Translations under genes and position numbers: made by a program
The notes under the pieces: model-generated
The model's input: the letters and a program-made list of their open reading frames with translations, nothing else
Database searches by the model: none
Told to the model about the DNA's origin: nothing
DNA from: Ceratodon purpureus
Taxonomy: Eukaryota > Streptophyta > Bryopsida > Pseudoditrichales > Ditrichaceae
Assembly: GCA_014871385.1 (NCBI GenBank)
Contig: CM026426.1
Span: 109,960,457-110,024,456 of the forward strand
DNA length: 64,000 nt
Direction: 5' to 3'
Part shown: piece by piece, positions 1 through 11,600 of the stretch
How positions within the stretch are numbered: the stretch's first letter is position 1
Layout of the letters: every line of letters starts with the position of its first letter

Positions 1-249
1 ATTGAACCGGAGCTCCCTTGGGCCATATGGTAATAGGTGGTGATCTTGTCAACCCTTGGTTCCCGCACTTGTTGGAGTCTTGGCATTATCACTTGCAGCC
101 TTCAATACATCCGCAAAGCTCGTACACTCGATTTCCTGTTGGGTATTCAACTCCCCACCAGACTATGCAACCCATGGTTCTGCAAGGTGAATTGGAGAAG
201 ATGCCAGTAGAAGATCCTTGCAAATCTTGCATCGGTAATTCAAGCACGA

Positions 250-1547
250 TATCATCTCTCTGCACACAAAGGATGTAGATTAGAGCCACAAGAGAATAGA
301 ACAGCAACCTTCCAAATGAATCCCTGATCACAGTAAGCACTAGACTCTTTACCTGGATATCGCAATGGTGGAATAGATTGCAACCTCGGATATTTGAACA
401 CTCTTGGTGTTTTTATAGTAAGCATCTGCCCCCTCGCAGCCGTGACTGCTGCCTTACAGGTCTGTAACTCCTCATGGGCACGCTCCAAGGCTTGTGCTTC
501 GTTACTCATTGTTAAGTCCAATTGAACAACACTGTCCCTGATTTGAGCATTAGCCTCCCTCATGTCAGCCAACTCCTTAGACAATGCCTCACACTCTTCA
601 ATGGTTTTTTTGTATAATGCTGTGCCACCCTCTGTACGTAGAATCTGCCGTGCCTCCTTGAGTTTTGAAACATATTTGTTGTTGAGTTCTTTTTCTGCTA
701 TTTTAGAGGATTCAGCCCTCATCCTTTCAAGACTGACGTTATACCTCTGTCGCATCTAGTGAAGACGTTCTTCTGCAACTTTCACTACATCGGACTTCTG
801 CTGCCCGAGCTCCAGTGCTGACTGAAGCTCTCGAACATGAAGATCAGGTACTTCTTCTGCTCTATATCTTCCTCTATCACATAAATCCTTGACTATTGTG
901 ATCAGACCCTCGACTTGGCACCTAGTTGCGACTGGCCCTAGCTTAGTTGGATTTTGCCAGGCGTTCTTTAGGCGAGCTCTCGTGTCGGTCCAAGGCCTCG
1001 GCACACCAGTTCACTGGCTTTCCATAAACAAAAGTTGCAAAGCAAGCCTTAAGGAAACGAAGGCAGAAATAATTGTTATGGGGCGTGTTACCGTAGACCT
1101 TGAAATACTGTTTCCCAAACTGTTTGAGTTGCTCTTCATCTTCGCAATTAGAGAAATCGTATCTTCCTTTTGAAACTCCTTCCTTCCAAACTGATGTCAC
1201 TTCTTCATCTGAGCTAAAAGTGTAGCACTTGGAAACATCTTGTAATAGCGGCCCTTGATCTAAAAGGCCAACCACATTAGTAAAAACTCCTTCCCATACT
1301 CTGCATCTCGTCCCATGAGCATTGGCGCTGCAACAAGCAACTGTCGGCGCACTCACTCTTCAATCTTGCCAAGTTCAAATGGGTCGCCAAACTCCTCAGT
1401 GCAGAAAAATCTATCACTTTCGCCCTCTTCATCACTCTGATTTACATTATTGTTGTCACTAACCTCCTGCACATGAGGGGAACGACCCATGGAACATTGT
1501 TGTCTAGTCCTATGTTGCTTGCTCTCCTTTTTACTTTTCCCCGTCAT
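250..1547 (-). pseudogene. Decayed coiled-coil protein gene, function unknown
   Basis: Reading leftward from an ATG near 1547 there are three successive open stretches: a short charged start, a block of about 130 residues with several Cys (around 1356-943), and a long Glu/Ala/Lys-rich helical part (around 1004-252) that looks like a coiled coil. The second and third lie in different frames, and the helical part has one in-frame stop, so I read it as a gene in decay. At 1327-1355 a 29-nt segment starts GTGAGT and ends GCAG; leaving it out keeps the frame open, which could be a very short intron or chance. I recognise no family. The 3' end past 252 is unclear. Confidence 0.4.
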
Positions 1548-1559
1548 CTTCTAATCTAC

Positions 1560-2720
1560 GATACAGCCACCCTCACTGAATTCAATATGACTACTATCAA
1601 CGCAGAGAACTCTGCACTTCTAAGCAACACATACTACAGAAGGATCACCATTGTGGAATTGTAGAACGCTGCCCACGAGGTGAACCCAAGTGCTTATGAT
1701 GGCCACTTATGATCTAAGCCGGAAAAAAAAATGGCTGTAATTAATATATTCATTACAAATGTGTGAAGTTCATTATCGTTAGTTCAATTAAGAGGGAGCT
1801 TCATTAGAAGTAAACTGTCCAACATGAATACTAATGAGGAGAGTAGATATTACCGTAGAAGACAATTTTATCCATCTCGGTTACTAATTTCTTTAACAAT
1901 TGTAATATTCTCGTATAATTCTAAAAAAAACGAAATAAATAATGGAGGATCAACTGTAGAACAAAAATAAGTACAAATTATATATAAAGGACAAGTACTA
2001 GTACAATAAAAAAAAAACAACAACATAAACTATGGTAATAAAAGACAGCAACGTAAACTATGGTTTTAAAAGAAAAGAGAGAGGCATAAGACCAACTTCA
2101 AGAAAGAATAAGGGTGAAGCATATATTAGATAAATATTGGGCAACAATATCAAGAAGAACAAAGAGGGGTGAAATACAAAATCTGGGTTCAAAATATGAA
2201 GAAAATATATCAATGAAACATATTGGAACAACAGAAGGGACGGTAAATTATAAATAGTGGGAGAACATTAAGAAGAAAAAATAAGATTCACAAAATTATT
2301 TGAAAAATAAATAAATATCAAAAACAAAATAAAGAAGCTCGGATTCATATATCTTAGAAGAATAGTATATAAAGGATGAAGAAGTTGCTTCCTAGGTTTT
2401 AATAAACATACACGTAGTATCTAGAAATAAATATATAAATGTAGTGAAATACAGAATAATCTCTCATACCCATACTGATCTCATCTATGTTTCGGGGAGA
2501 CCCAAATACCTTGTCTAGGAGCGATTTTCTCTCCCAGTTGCATCCAGAGACTGGTGTTCCTATTGTCATTTAGAGATGTCTTCAACTGATCTAACTCATA
2601 GCAACTAAGTTCTCTGAATGACGCTGTCTCTAACCTGTCATTGTTAATCGGACTTGCTAGAGACCAAGAACTCTTGAATATGTTCAAGTTCAGATTGAAT
2701 CAGGAAGCTTCATACTCATC
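1560..2720. other. AT-rich spacer, no gene recognised
   Basis: This stretch is A/T-rich with many short A runs and no long open frame. A 68-residue minus-strand frame at 2481-2687 is the only coding-like signal and has no family features. I see no structured repeat. Confidence 0.5.
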
Positions 2721-2739
2721 CTTTGAAGTCTAGTGCCAT

Positions 2740-3680
2740 CCCGTATATGAATCATAATCCCATTTTGCCAATCGGAGGCAAGCATATGACAGTGTATACT
2801 CCTTCATCAACACGATTACATGACCTCTATTCTTCAAGAGTTCTTGCCTCCCCATATCCACGTTGTCAAAGTTTCACTACCTGCAGGTGCAACTCTCGTC
2901 TGCAACACCGGCACCCCACAAATTGATTCCACACATTACTCCAAGCTCGTGGGAAAACTCATCATTTTAAAGATCATGCGACCTGACATCGCATTTGCAG
3001 TCAACCGCATTGCCTCATACATGTGATCTCCCCAGCAAGCTCACATTACGCTACCTCAAGGGTACTTCAGATCACGGTCTATTGTAAGAACATGACAAAC
3101 CTCTGAATATTTGTGGCTACAGCGACATTGATTAAGGAACACACTCTAACACTTGGAGGAGCATCGGAGCATGCATGTTTACAGTTGCAAGCAGCTCCAT
3201 CAGATGGCAAAACAAGCGGAAATCAACGGTATCTCGCTCTTCGAGAGAGTCTGAGTACCGAGCCTTGAGCGACGAAGTCCAGGAAGCCGTTTGGCTCTCC
3301 TATCTTCTTTAGGAGCTCCAGATTCTACCACCCTCACCTAATCCTGTTCACCACTCAAACCCAAAAATTAGCTCAAACCTCACTCATCCCATTCAGCTCT
3401 ATTGTGACAATCAAAGCGCTCTTAAACTAGCTAAAAACCAGTCTTCCATGCAAGAAGCAAGCACATTGAAAGTTATCATCACTTTGTGAGAGAACGTGTG
3501 TTAGAGGGGGAGATTGGTCTTAAATTTATTAACACGGCGTCACAACCATCTGACATTCTTACAAACACTACCGGGTCGACTATGTCCTTCTTTACACATA
3601 AATTAACAGATCAGTAACATTTCACTGTTGCTTAGGACTTGTCGAACCATTTGTCCATTTACAGAATTATGTACAGTTTT
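2740..3680 (+). mobile_element. Ty1/copia fossil, end of reverse transcriptase plus RNase H
   Basis: Short translated blocks on the plus strand match the end of a copia polyprotein in order: the reverse-transcriptase tail (LVGKLIILKIMRPDIAFAVN at about 2950-3010), then RNase H with the LYCDNQSALKLAKN block near 3400-3440, then the typical C-terminal tail to about 3620. No gag, protease or integrase precedes it, so it is a 3' fragment. It is broken in several places and looks old. A 3' LTR may follow from about 3690, but I cannot fix its ends. Confidence 0.8.
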
Positions 3681-3689
3681 TCTGTCAAT

Positions 3690-4870
3690 CAAGTGTAGAA
3701 TTGGTACCCCAAAACGGAGCATCCACGTAAGCCGCCCATGTCAGCTCTCCAATCACTAGCACACGTCGGAGTTCCCGCCGGGTACAGTCACCACCACACG
3801 TTACAGTTCCCGCCAGGTATCATCGGTTACCCGCCATCGAACCCGTGGTCCGTTGTGCCGATCGCAGAGTGACATTTGTAGTCCGATGTTGAAGTCATGT
3901 GCATGAAGTGGTCGCCTCGGATTTATGAGTAGGTTGCGATGATGTAGATCCCCACCCTCCACATTTTGTATCTGCAAACTACGAGTCCACGTGTTTTTCT
4001 AATGATTAGTAACGTTTCCAAGCGTGATTCGTCCACATGTACTCAAATCAACCAAACAACCAACTTCCCTAATGTACCGACAAGGTGACATGTGCCATTA
4101 CTACATTGGGAGAAAAGTGCATAAAACCACGAAATTTGGATCGCTTTGTGAGAGAAAAAAGGAAAATGATTTATTCAGTATGTTTGACGTTGCACAGCAG
4201 GTAAAATTGTGCAGCCGTTCATATTAGTCATACAACCTCCGGAAACTACTGTTTTGCACAATCACATTTCCTACAGCAAAAAATTATGTACACTCCAGAA
4301 TTGATTGCAACTGGAATGTGCATTCAAACCAAATTAAAGCATGTGTTAATTCATTTCCTCGAATGTTGTTTATCTAGTGCAGGGGCACCTTTTTCCAAAG
4401 TTGCTTTTGACCTTGTTTTCCTTGTCTGATCTTCGCCAACGCATTGTAAATCAGCTTTGGACTTCTCAGGGTCGCGAGGAATGCAATCTTGTGAGCAGCG
4501 AGCAGCGAGCAGAGTACTGTTCATCGGGTAGTTTTTGAAATTTTTTAAATTTTTTTGATTTTTTCTAAAAAAATAATAAGAGGCGCCTATTACCGCAGAA
4601 TCTTAAAAGAGTCTAAAGGGAATCTTTGGGATTTAATGGCTGTTTACGCTGGTCCTGGGATAGTTAATATCGGTTTCTTTTAATTTGAAGACAGGGTTTG
4701 TGGTTTAGAGAAGACATGTATTGATATATGTATCCGGTAAATTATATACTTTATAGATAGAATGGAAAAATGTACAAAATTTAACTGCCTATACATCGGG
4801 TATACATAATAAAGTATATAGAAACTCGAATAATACAATCCAGTATAAGTACAAATAAAACTGGATGTTC
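3690..4870. other. Non-coding spacer, possible copia LTR remains
   Basis: I see no convincing gene. The GC-richer part (3700-3960) may be LTR sequence of the adjacent copia fragment. At 4494-4516 there is a short GAGCAGC tandem followed by an A/T run; similar GCTC-type tandems occur at 42470 and 53520. Confidence 0.4.
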
Positions 4871-4912
4871 ATACCAAGAAGCTAACTAACTAAACTGGAG
4901 GTAAAATCTAGT

Positions 4913-5507
4913 TCAGTAAGAACCACGCATGTGAAAACCCTCACTATTATAGGTATCACTGTCTCTAAGGTAAATTCGCATATCTTCACTATCGCCCCAA
5001 CCATTGGACTCGGACGAGGCTCCTTCCTCAATAGACGAAGCTCCATCGTAATGAATGCACTCCTCTGGTGGTGGAAGGTGGTAAATGTAGTCAATCTGGC
5101 CGCCAAAGAACTCATCTAAACCGTCGGAGTCGTAGCCATCACCAGGAGAATAGTCATCACTAGGGGCGCCATGAACATCCAACCCCCAGGGATCCTTGGG
5201 CTTTGAATCTCCATGGTCTGAGTGGGGAACCTCAACACAGATGTTGGTGTTCCCCATTTGAACCACTTGGATGGTGAGCTCATCGTCGCAGCCTCCAATG
5301 TCTATTCCTGCCTCACGAAGATAGTTCAAAGCTCCGACTGACTGGAGGTGCCTCTGGATCCACCTCTGTAGCAGGTTCTCCGTTCTCTGGCATTGATGAA
5401 GGGGTCTTCAAAGGAGTGCGATCCGATGCACACCCTGCGAGGAGTTCTAAGTCTGGAGACCATCCAGCCTCAGAAAGTCTCCTCCGCTGAGCCCGTGTGA
5501 GCACCAT
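4913..5507 (-). CDS. Hypothetical small acidic protein, two-part frame
   Basis: An ATG at 5507 opens a basic N-terminus (MVLTRAQRRRL) that runs about 60 residues. The next part is in another frame and gives an acidic, Asp/Ser/Gly-rich protein of about 138 residues ending at 4913, including a DELTIQVVQMGN block. The shift lies near 5320-5340. A segment of about 22 nt with GT and AG ends would restore the frame, but that is too short for a normal intron, so a frameshift is as likely. I know no family. It is the first coding signal left of the repeat arrays that border unit A, so it could be an accessory gene of that element or a host gene. Confidence 0.45.
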
Positions 5508-5879
5508 GGTGGTGTGTAGGAAAATGCTCAAACCCGAATCTACAAGTAAAAAACGTAAAAGTAAGTTAATAGAAATCGAAAGAAGTTTAATCCGAAAATA
5601 ACTGCGAGCATGTGAGGATAGTTGCAAGTTAAAACATGTGAAGATAAAAACATACAAAAGAATAAAAGCGGCATACAGAAAAAGACACTATAACCATATA
5701 CATAAAATGCCGCATACATAAAAGCCACAAAAGCCGCATACATAAAAAGATACAAGTGAATTTTGAAGAAGTTTTGAATTGCGAAGGTAATAGAAACTTA
5801 CATTTAATGGAAACCTGTGGAGTCCGACTGTGATTAATATAATGATCTGAACATTGCACAAAATTAATGATCAGCAACC

Positions 5880-6065
5880 AAGAAACACTAAGACTACAAA
5901 GACAATAACCCGAGAACCAGGATACAAGACACAAGAACCCGAGACCCAACAAACTAAGACTACGAAGACAAGAACCCAAGAACCAGGATACAAGAGAAGA
6001 ACCCGAGAACCACGATAGAAGACAATAACCCGAGAACTAGAATACAAGACAATAACTTGAGAAAA
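5880..6065. repeat. Short imperfect tandem repeat
   Basis: Variants of the phrase GAACCCGAGAACCAGGATAC recur about every 35-40 bases here, with AAGACAATAACC-type linkers. Copies are imperfect. Minus-strand frames through it are low-complexity artefacts. Confidence 0.6.
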
Positions 6066-6309
6066 TGACAAACATTACACTAACAAACTAACACAAAACA
6101 ATTCTAGAGAACTAAGTCGCACTAACCTTGAAGTTAGGACGCAAGTAGAAGAAGGAGTGGGGAGAGAAACCCGCTCCCTCTTATACTGGCTCTCGGATTC
6201 GAGAGCGAGTGAGGGATGGGAGGGTGGCGGCGCACTAGGGTTAGGGGTTAGAGGGGAGGGGAAGGACGTGTCTGGGATCCGAGACACAGTCTCTTGGATC
6301 CGCGACACG

Positions 6310-7045
6310 TTCCTGATGGAGGGAGGGAGGGAGGGAGGGAGGGAGGAAAAGGAGAGGGAGGGAGGAAAAGGAGAGGGAGGTAGGGAAAAGGGAGGGAGGG
6401 AGGGAAAGGAGAGGGAGGGAGGGAGGGAAAGGAGAGGGAGGGAGGGAGGAAAAGGAGAGGGAGGGAGGGAGGGAAAGAGGGAGGGAAAGGAGAGGGAGGG
6501 AGGGAAAGGAGAGGGAGGGAGGGAGGGAAAGGAGAGGGAGGGAGGGAGGAAAAGGAGAGGGAGGGAGGGAGGAAAAGGAGAGGGAGGGAGGGAGGGAAAG
6601 AGGGAGGGAAAGGAGAGGGAGGGAGGGAGGGAAAGGAGAGGGAGGGAGGGAGGGAGAGGAGAGGGAGGGAGGGAGGGAGAGGAGAGGGGAGGGGGAAAGG
6701 AGAGGGAGGGGGAAAGGAGAGGGAGGGGGGAAAGGAGAGGGAGGGGGAAAGGAGAGGGAGGGGGAAAGGAGAGGGAGGGGGAAAGGAGAGGGAGGGGGAA
6801 AGGAGAGGGAGGGGGAAAGGAGAGGGAGGGGGAAAGGAGAGGGAGGGGGAAAGGAGAGGGAGGGGGAAAGGAGAGGGAGGGGGAAAGGAGAGGGAGGGGG
6901 AAAGGAGAGGGAAAGGAGAGGGAGGGGGAAGGGGGAGGGAAAGGGGGGAGGGAGGGAGAGGGAAAGGGGAGGGAAAGGGGAGCGAAAGGGGGGAGGGAGG
7001 GAGAGGGAAAGGGGGGAGGGGCAGGGGCAGGGGAAGGGAGACGAG
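6310..7045 (+). repeat. Homopurine minisatellite (GGGA/AAAGGAGA)n
   Basis: About 730 bases of almost pure purine on the plus strand, built from GGGAGGGAGGGAAAGGAGA-type units that shift to GGGGGAAAGGAGA toward the right. It gives long Arg/Glu/Gly or Ser/Pro frames on the two strands, which I regard as artefacts. Such tracts can form triplex (H-DNA) or G-quadruplex structures. It abuts the GGATCC hairpin array. Confidence 0.9.
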
Positions 7046-7083
7046 TTTTTATTTTTTTTAAGAATATTTTTTAAAAACATATA

Positions 7084-7845
7084 GCCGAGACAACGTGTCT
7101 CAGATCCAAGACACGTTGTCTCGGCCGGGGGGGGGGGGGGGGACAAAGGTAAGGGAGGGGTTTAGGGGGAAGGGTAGGGCGGGGGTAGGGTAGGGGAGAG
7201 GGGGTTTTTTTTTTTTAAGGCATATTTTAGGAAAAAAAAAAGTCGAGACAACGTGTCTCGGATCCAAAACACGTTCTCTCGGCTGGGGGGGGAGGGTAAG
7301 GGAGGGGTTTAGAAGGAAGGATAGGGGAAGGGTAGCGGAGGGGAGAGTGGAGTTTTTTTTAAGGCATATTTTAGGAAGAAAAAAAAGCCAAGACAACGTG
7401 TCTCGGATCCAAAACACGTTCTCTCAGCTGGGGGGGGGGGGGGGGGGGTAAGGAAGGGGTTTAGGGGGAAGGGTAGGAGGAGGGTAGGGTAGGGGGAGAG
7501 GGGGGTTTTTTTTTTTTAAGGGATATTTTAGGAAAAAAAAGCCGAGACAACGTGTCTCGGATCCAAAACACGTTCTTTCGGCTGGGGGGGGGGGTAAGGA
7601 AGGGGTTTAGGGGGAAGGGTAGGAGGAGGGTAGGGTAGTAGGAGAGGGGGGTTTTTTTTTTTTAAGGGATATTTTAGGAAAAAAAAAAGCCAAGACAACG
7701 TGTCTCGGCCAGGGGGGGGGGGGGGAGGGTAAGGGAGGGGTTTAGGGGGAAGGGTAGGGGATGGGTAGGGGAGGGGAGAGTGGGGTTTTTTTTTTTAAGG
7801 GATATTTTAAGGGAAAAAAAAGCCGAGACAATGTGTCTTGGATCA

Positions 7846-7879
<34 letters not shown>

Positions 7880-7880
7880 G
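7084..7880. repeat. G-rich hairpin array, about 148-bp period
   Basis: About six units, each with (1) a short palindrome of the type ACGTGTCTCGGATCC followed by its inverse, (2) a run of 8-30 G, (3) a G-rich stretch with GGGGTTTAGGGGGAAGGGTA, and (4) a T run plus an AAGG(C/G)ATATTTTA block. The GGATCC-equivalent positions are about 7101, 7259, 7404, 7558, 7706 and 7839, a mean spacing near 148 with variation mostly from the G runs. The same palindrome recurs in the introns of the methyltransferase genes. A lone copy of the hairpin without the exact GGATCC lies near 8000-8030. Confidence 0.85.
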
Positions 7881-8034
7881 GGGGGGTGGTAGGGGAGGGT
7901 TCAAGGGGTTGGGGAGGAAGGTTAAGGGTAGGGTGGGGGCAAGAAAAGGGTAATGAGATGAAGAAGGAGATAAACGGAGAAAAATGAAAGACTTGAAAAC
8001 GTGTCTCGGATCTGAGACACGTTTTCAAGGACTT

Positions 8035-8610
8035 GTAGATGATGTGTAAATATTAATTAAAGTAGGAAATGTAAAGAAATGGAATCGAGTACTAAAAGTT
8101 TCTATGTGGATTCTAATTTGTTATAAATGATATGCCATTAAGAATTAAAATGAATGAACACTGCATTATCAATTCATGCATTGAAACAAATAAGGGCAAA
8201 GTGCACGAACAAATTAATGCGAGGTAATGGAAGAACAATATCTGAGCCGCATAAAACGAAATCCAGAATTTTATATATTCATAGAAATATGGGTATACAA
8301 AATGGAATGTGACATACTTGTTCTAGCTAGGTCATAGAGAAAGTCCTGTCCCACAGATTAACGCAACTCAAAAGGTAATCTGTCTAAACTGAATGAAACA
8401 TACGTAGATAGTGGATATTATCCGATAAAGTATAAGTATGATATAGTCTATAGAAGAGTGGCATAGGTCGGGCAGACTTGAGGACCGTGAACAGTAGTGC
8501 GCTCACTTTATATCTGCAAAAGAATAATCATTAGAAAGAGTCTGAAAAGATGATTCAAAATTTGAAAAAGAAAACGTTCAAAATATTTTGAGTTAAAACA
8601 GTAATCACTC
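8035..8610. other. Spacer downstream of methyltransferase gene A
   Basis: AT-rich sequence with no open frame of note. It probably holds the 3' end of the minus-strand gene that starts to its right. The last recognised exon ends at a GTGAGT donor at 8612, so one more small exon may lie here, but I could not identify it. Confidence 0.35.
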
Positions 8611-8612
8611 AC

Positions 8613-11600
8613 AGGAGCGTCTAGGAGTTTTCTTTGAAGTAGGCTCTTCAGCGTGTTTGGATGGTCCTCGTTTCTTTGGGGGAGGAGTAGGGCCGGCGAT
8701 TCATCCTCGACAGCCTCCGGAACAAGTGGAAGCAGAATCTCACTGTGAAGATCCGTGTCCTCCTCGTGAGCAATGAGGTGCTTGTTCATATATTTGCAGG
8801 CCTTAATAGAGGCGCCTGGAACAGGAACAGAAATAGGAAGTAAGATGTACAGGAGGATTCAGGAAACCATGAAAGTAACAAGTATGAAGAAATTAAAGTT
8901 TACCTATAGATGCGGTAAGGTCCATAATTATGTCCTCCTCTTGAGTTAGAAGGTCCAGCAAACCGATGAAAAGGTCTTCTGACTTCTCACGTGGACCACG
9001 CCATGGACCACCACTGACTTCTCTGACTGTCCAGTTATCCTGGTTTGTCTAGTTAACCACGAAACCTAGATTAACCATGTCAACGCCCTTAGCCTCAAGG
9101 TCAGATTGCTCATAGAAATGGAATCGAGAAGCAGGAATGTCTAAAGCGGCATTTTCTTCTCGCGCGAACGGCATGGTGTTAGTGACCGTGGTCTGTATAT
9201 CTAGAAAATTAGGGCTGTTCGTCTTAAGGTCGTTCATGACGATCCACTTGTGTTGCACCTTGAATCCCGCCCACTCCGACCAGCCCTCCAACTCCGAGAG
9301 AATGAACTTACTGTCAGGATAAAACACAAGGACTACTCTATTGTCTGCGATCCACTCATTGGCCCACTCAAAGTGTTTATGGATCCAGGGAGACTCTGAC
9401 TTCGTGGAATTAGGATCTGTATCAATCGGCAATACATTCCATTCTGGAATGTTATCATCATCAAAGAAGGGCACATGCAAATTCTCTGGAATGTCAAACA
9501 CGATAAGGTCAACAGCTTTGACATCCTGAGTGGCACCCTTGTACTGGCGACGCTTCTACTGCTGGTGCGCACCCAGGGAACGACCGATCGCTTTCCAATC
9601 GTTCTCAGATCTTGCATTATTGAGCTGAGGTCGTCAATAATCTGCTGTGCACTCTAATTGATCAGCAGAACCTCCGGATTGTAATTCTCCCGGGCCTTGG
9701 ACTTGATAGAGTAGTATGTCTGACTAAGGACCTGGCTGGGCAGAATAGAGACTCCGTGCGATCGCTGAGAGGGCATGCTACTTCCTAAAGGGGAAATTCC
9801 CTCTTCGTCCACAGCGCCTTTTAGTCCCTTCTGCTTGACAAGCTAAGCAAGTCTCTCATTGTTGACCTTATCCTCAGCTGCCTTCTGCTTGGCCAGCGAC
9901 TTCTCCTTGTCGCTTTGAGCCTTCGCTGCTGCCCTTTTCTCTCTGGTCTGCTTCTTTGCGAGTGACTTTGCTCGGTCTTTCTCAGACATGAATTCCTCCG
10001 TGGTTGGATTCTGCGTATTGATGCCTTGCGCCTCTATCTCCTCAATCTCCTTGATACATTTGGCTTTGTAGGCGCGCTCAGAGTCTTGCTCTTTCTCTTC
10101 TTTTTTGAGCTCGAGATACCACGGACATTCTTAAAGATGAGGGCGAGAGAAATGTTTCCTCTGATAATCGTTGAAGATATAGTCGGGGCTAGAGGTATCA
10201 AGCCACTTGGAGAACCGAATGGGAATGTTGTCAACTGTAATGGCACCTTTCTTCAGAAGCTTCCAATAAAAATACCTTACAATCATCTGAATCACAGCCA
10301 GCTTAGTGTCTTTTTGGTCATTGAAATGATGCTTCTTCACAAACCCACCATACCTTCCAAGAAATTCTGGAAAGCCCTTCTTCCAAATTTTGTGAACTCC
10401 TGTGCTAACAAACTTATCTATCGACACAATACCCATTGCAGGTGCCTGAGGTGGAATAACAATCTCCTCGTCTTCAAGAATTTGGGCGTATTGAATCCCA
10501 GTTTCTTCTTCAAGCTGCAAGGAAATATGATGTTCACTGTCAGCCCATGTAAATAGATTCACCGTTATAGCTAAGTTTCGTTATCTGATTGCAAGACTAT
10601 GACCTTCCATGAAGACATTTTAGAAAAATCTTTGCATTGAAAAATTTCTTTCGGATCCGAAAGACATATTTTGGTGGCAGAAATAAGCAAAAATATATGA
10701 TAAAACAAATGAACTTACTCCTGCCCAGAAAGCTGTAACTTCCACCCATAGACGAAGTTGTCCTGTAGCTGCAGGATACTTTGGAAAGTTATATAATTCA
10801 CGTAATTCTTTGCTCATATTCCACCAGTGAATCCATCTCTCCTTGTATTTCGTCGGCACTTTGGCAGTGGCAAACAGTTGGAGCTTCTTGGGATTCATCT
10901 CTGTTTTGGTTCTAAAAGTGCTGAAATGGGCTTCAATCTACAAGAAATCAATGAAGTTTGTGTCAAAACGTCATGAAACTCTAAGGAAACCAATAACATA
11001 GTCATATTTTAGGAAAATGTTGCAAATATCATGATAAATTAGCTTTTTCAAGGGGCCCTAAAACGTCTCTCGGATCCGAAAGACGTCAAAGGGCCCCCAA
11101 AAAGTGCTGCAATATCATCATATTACAGCACTTTGGGTCTCTTTGGACCCTCCCAAAGGGTCCCTCGGATCCGAGAGATCCTTTGGGAGGTCAAAAAAAG
11201 CCAAAATATCTCAAGAAACTTAATGAAAATCAGAAATTAAGCCTTAAAAATCCTTACCTCTCTGATGAATCCCTCTCCATTCTTCGGATCCGCTATCGTC
11301 AGTAAGCGGTCCATCTCAGTGTGCAGATGCATCTTGCAATCCTTTATCGCTGCATTTGCACGTTCAATTAGAATGTTGGTGTCCCCCTGTCTCTTTTCAC
11401 CATGAGTTATTAAGGAGTCCTCGTATATCTTCATTGCTGCTTCCTGTGCATTGATAATCTCTATATGCAAACGAGATATAATCAGTAATTCCATGGGTAT
11501 TCCAATGCCATTCTATTCAACTTTTAGAAGACATGGAAGTGTTTTGGAACAATACCTCATACAGGAAGTTGCAAAATGCATCCGCCGTGAGATGGTACCA

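Noticed and set aside
6157-7146. Long frames of about 300 residues on both strands (Arg/Glu/Gly and Ser/Pro)
   Set aside because: They translate the homopurine tract; low complexity on both strands, no start context or domain.
7100-8028. Pro/Leu-rich minus-strand frames
   Set aside because: They arise from poly-G tracts and the hairpin array.
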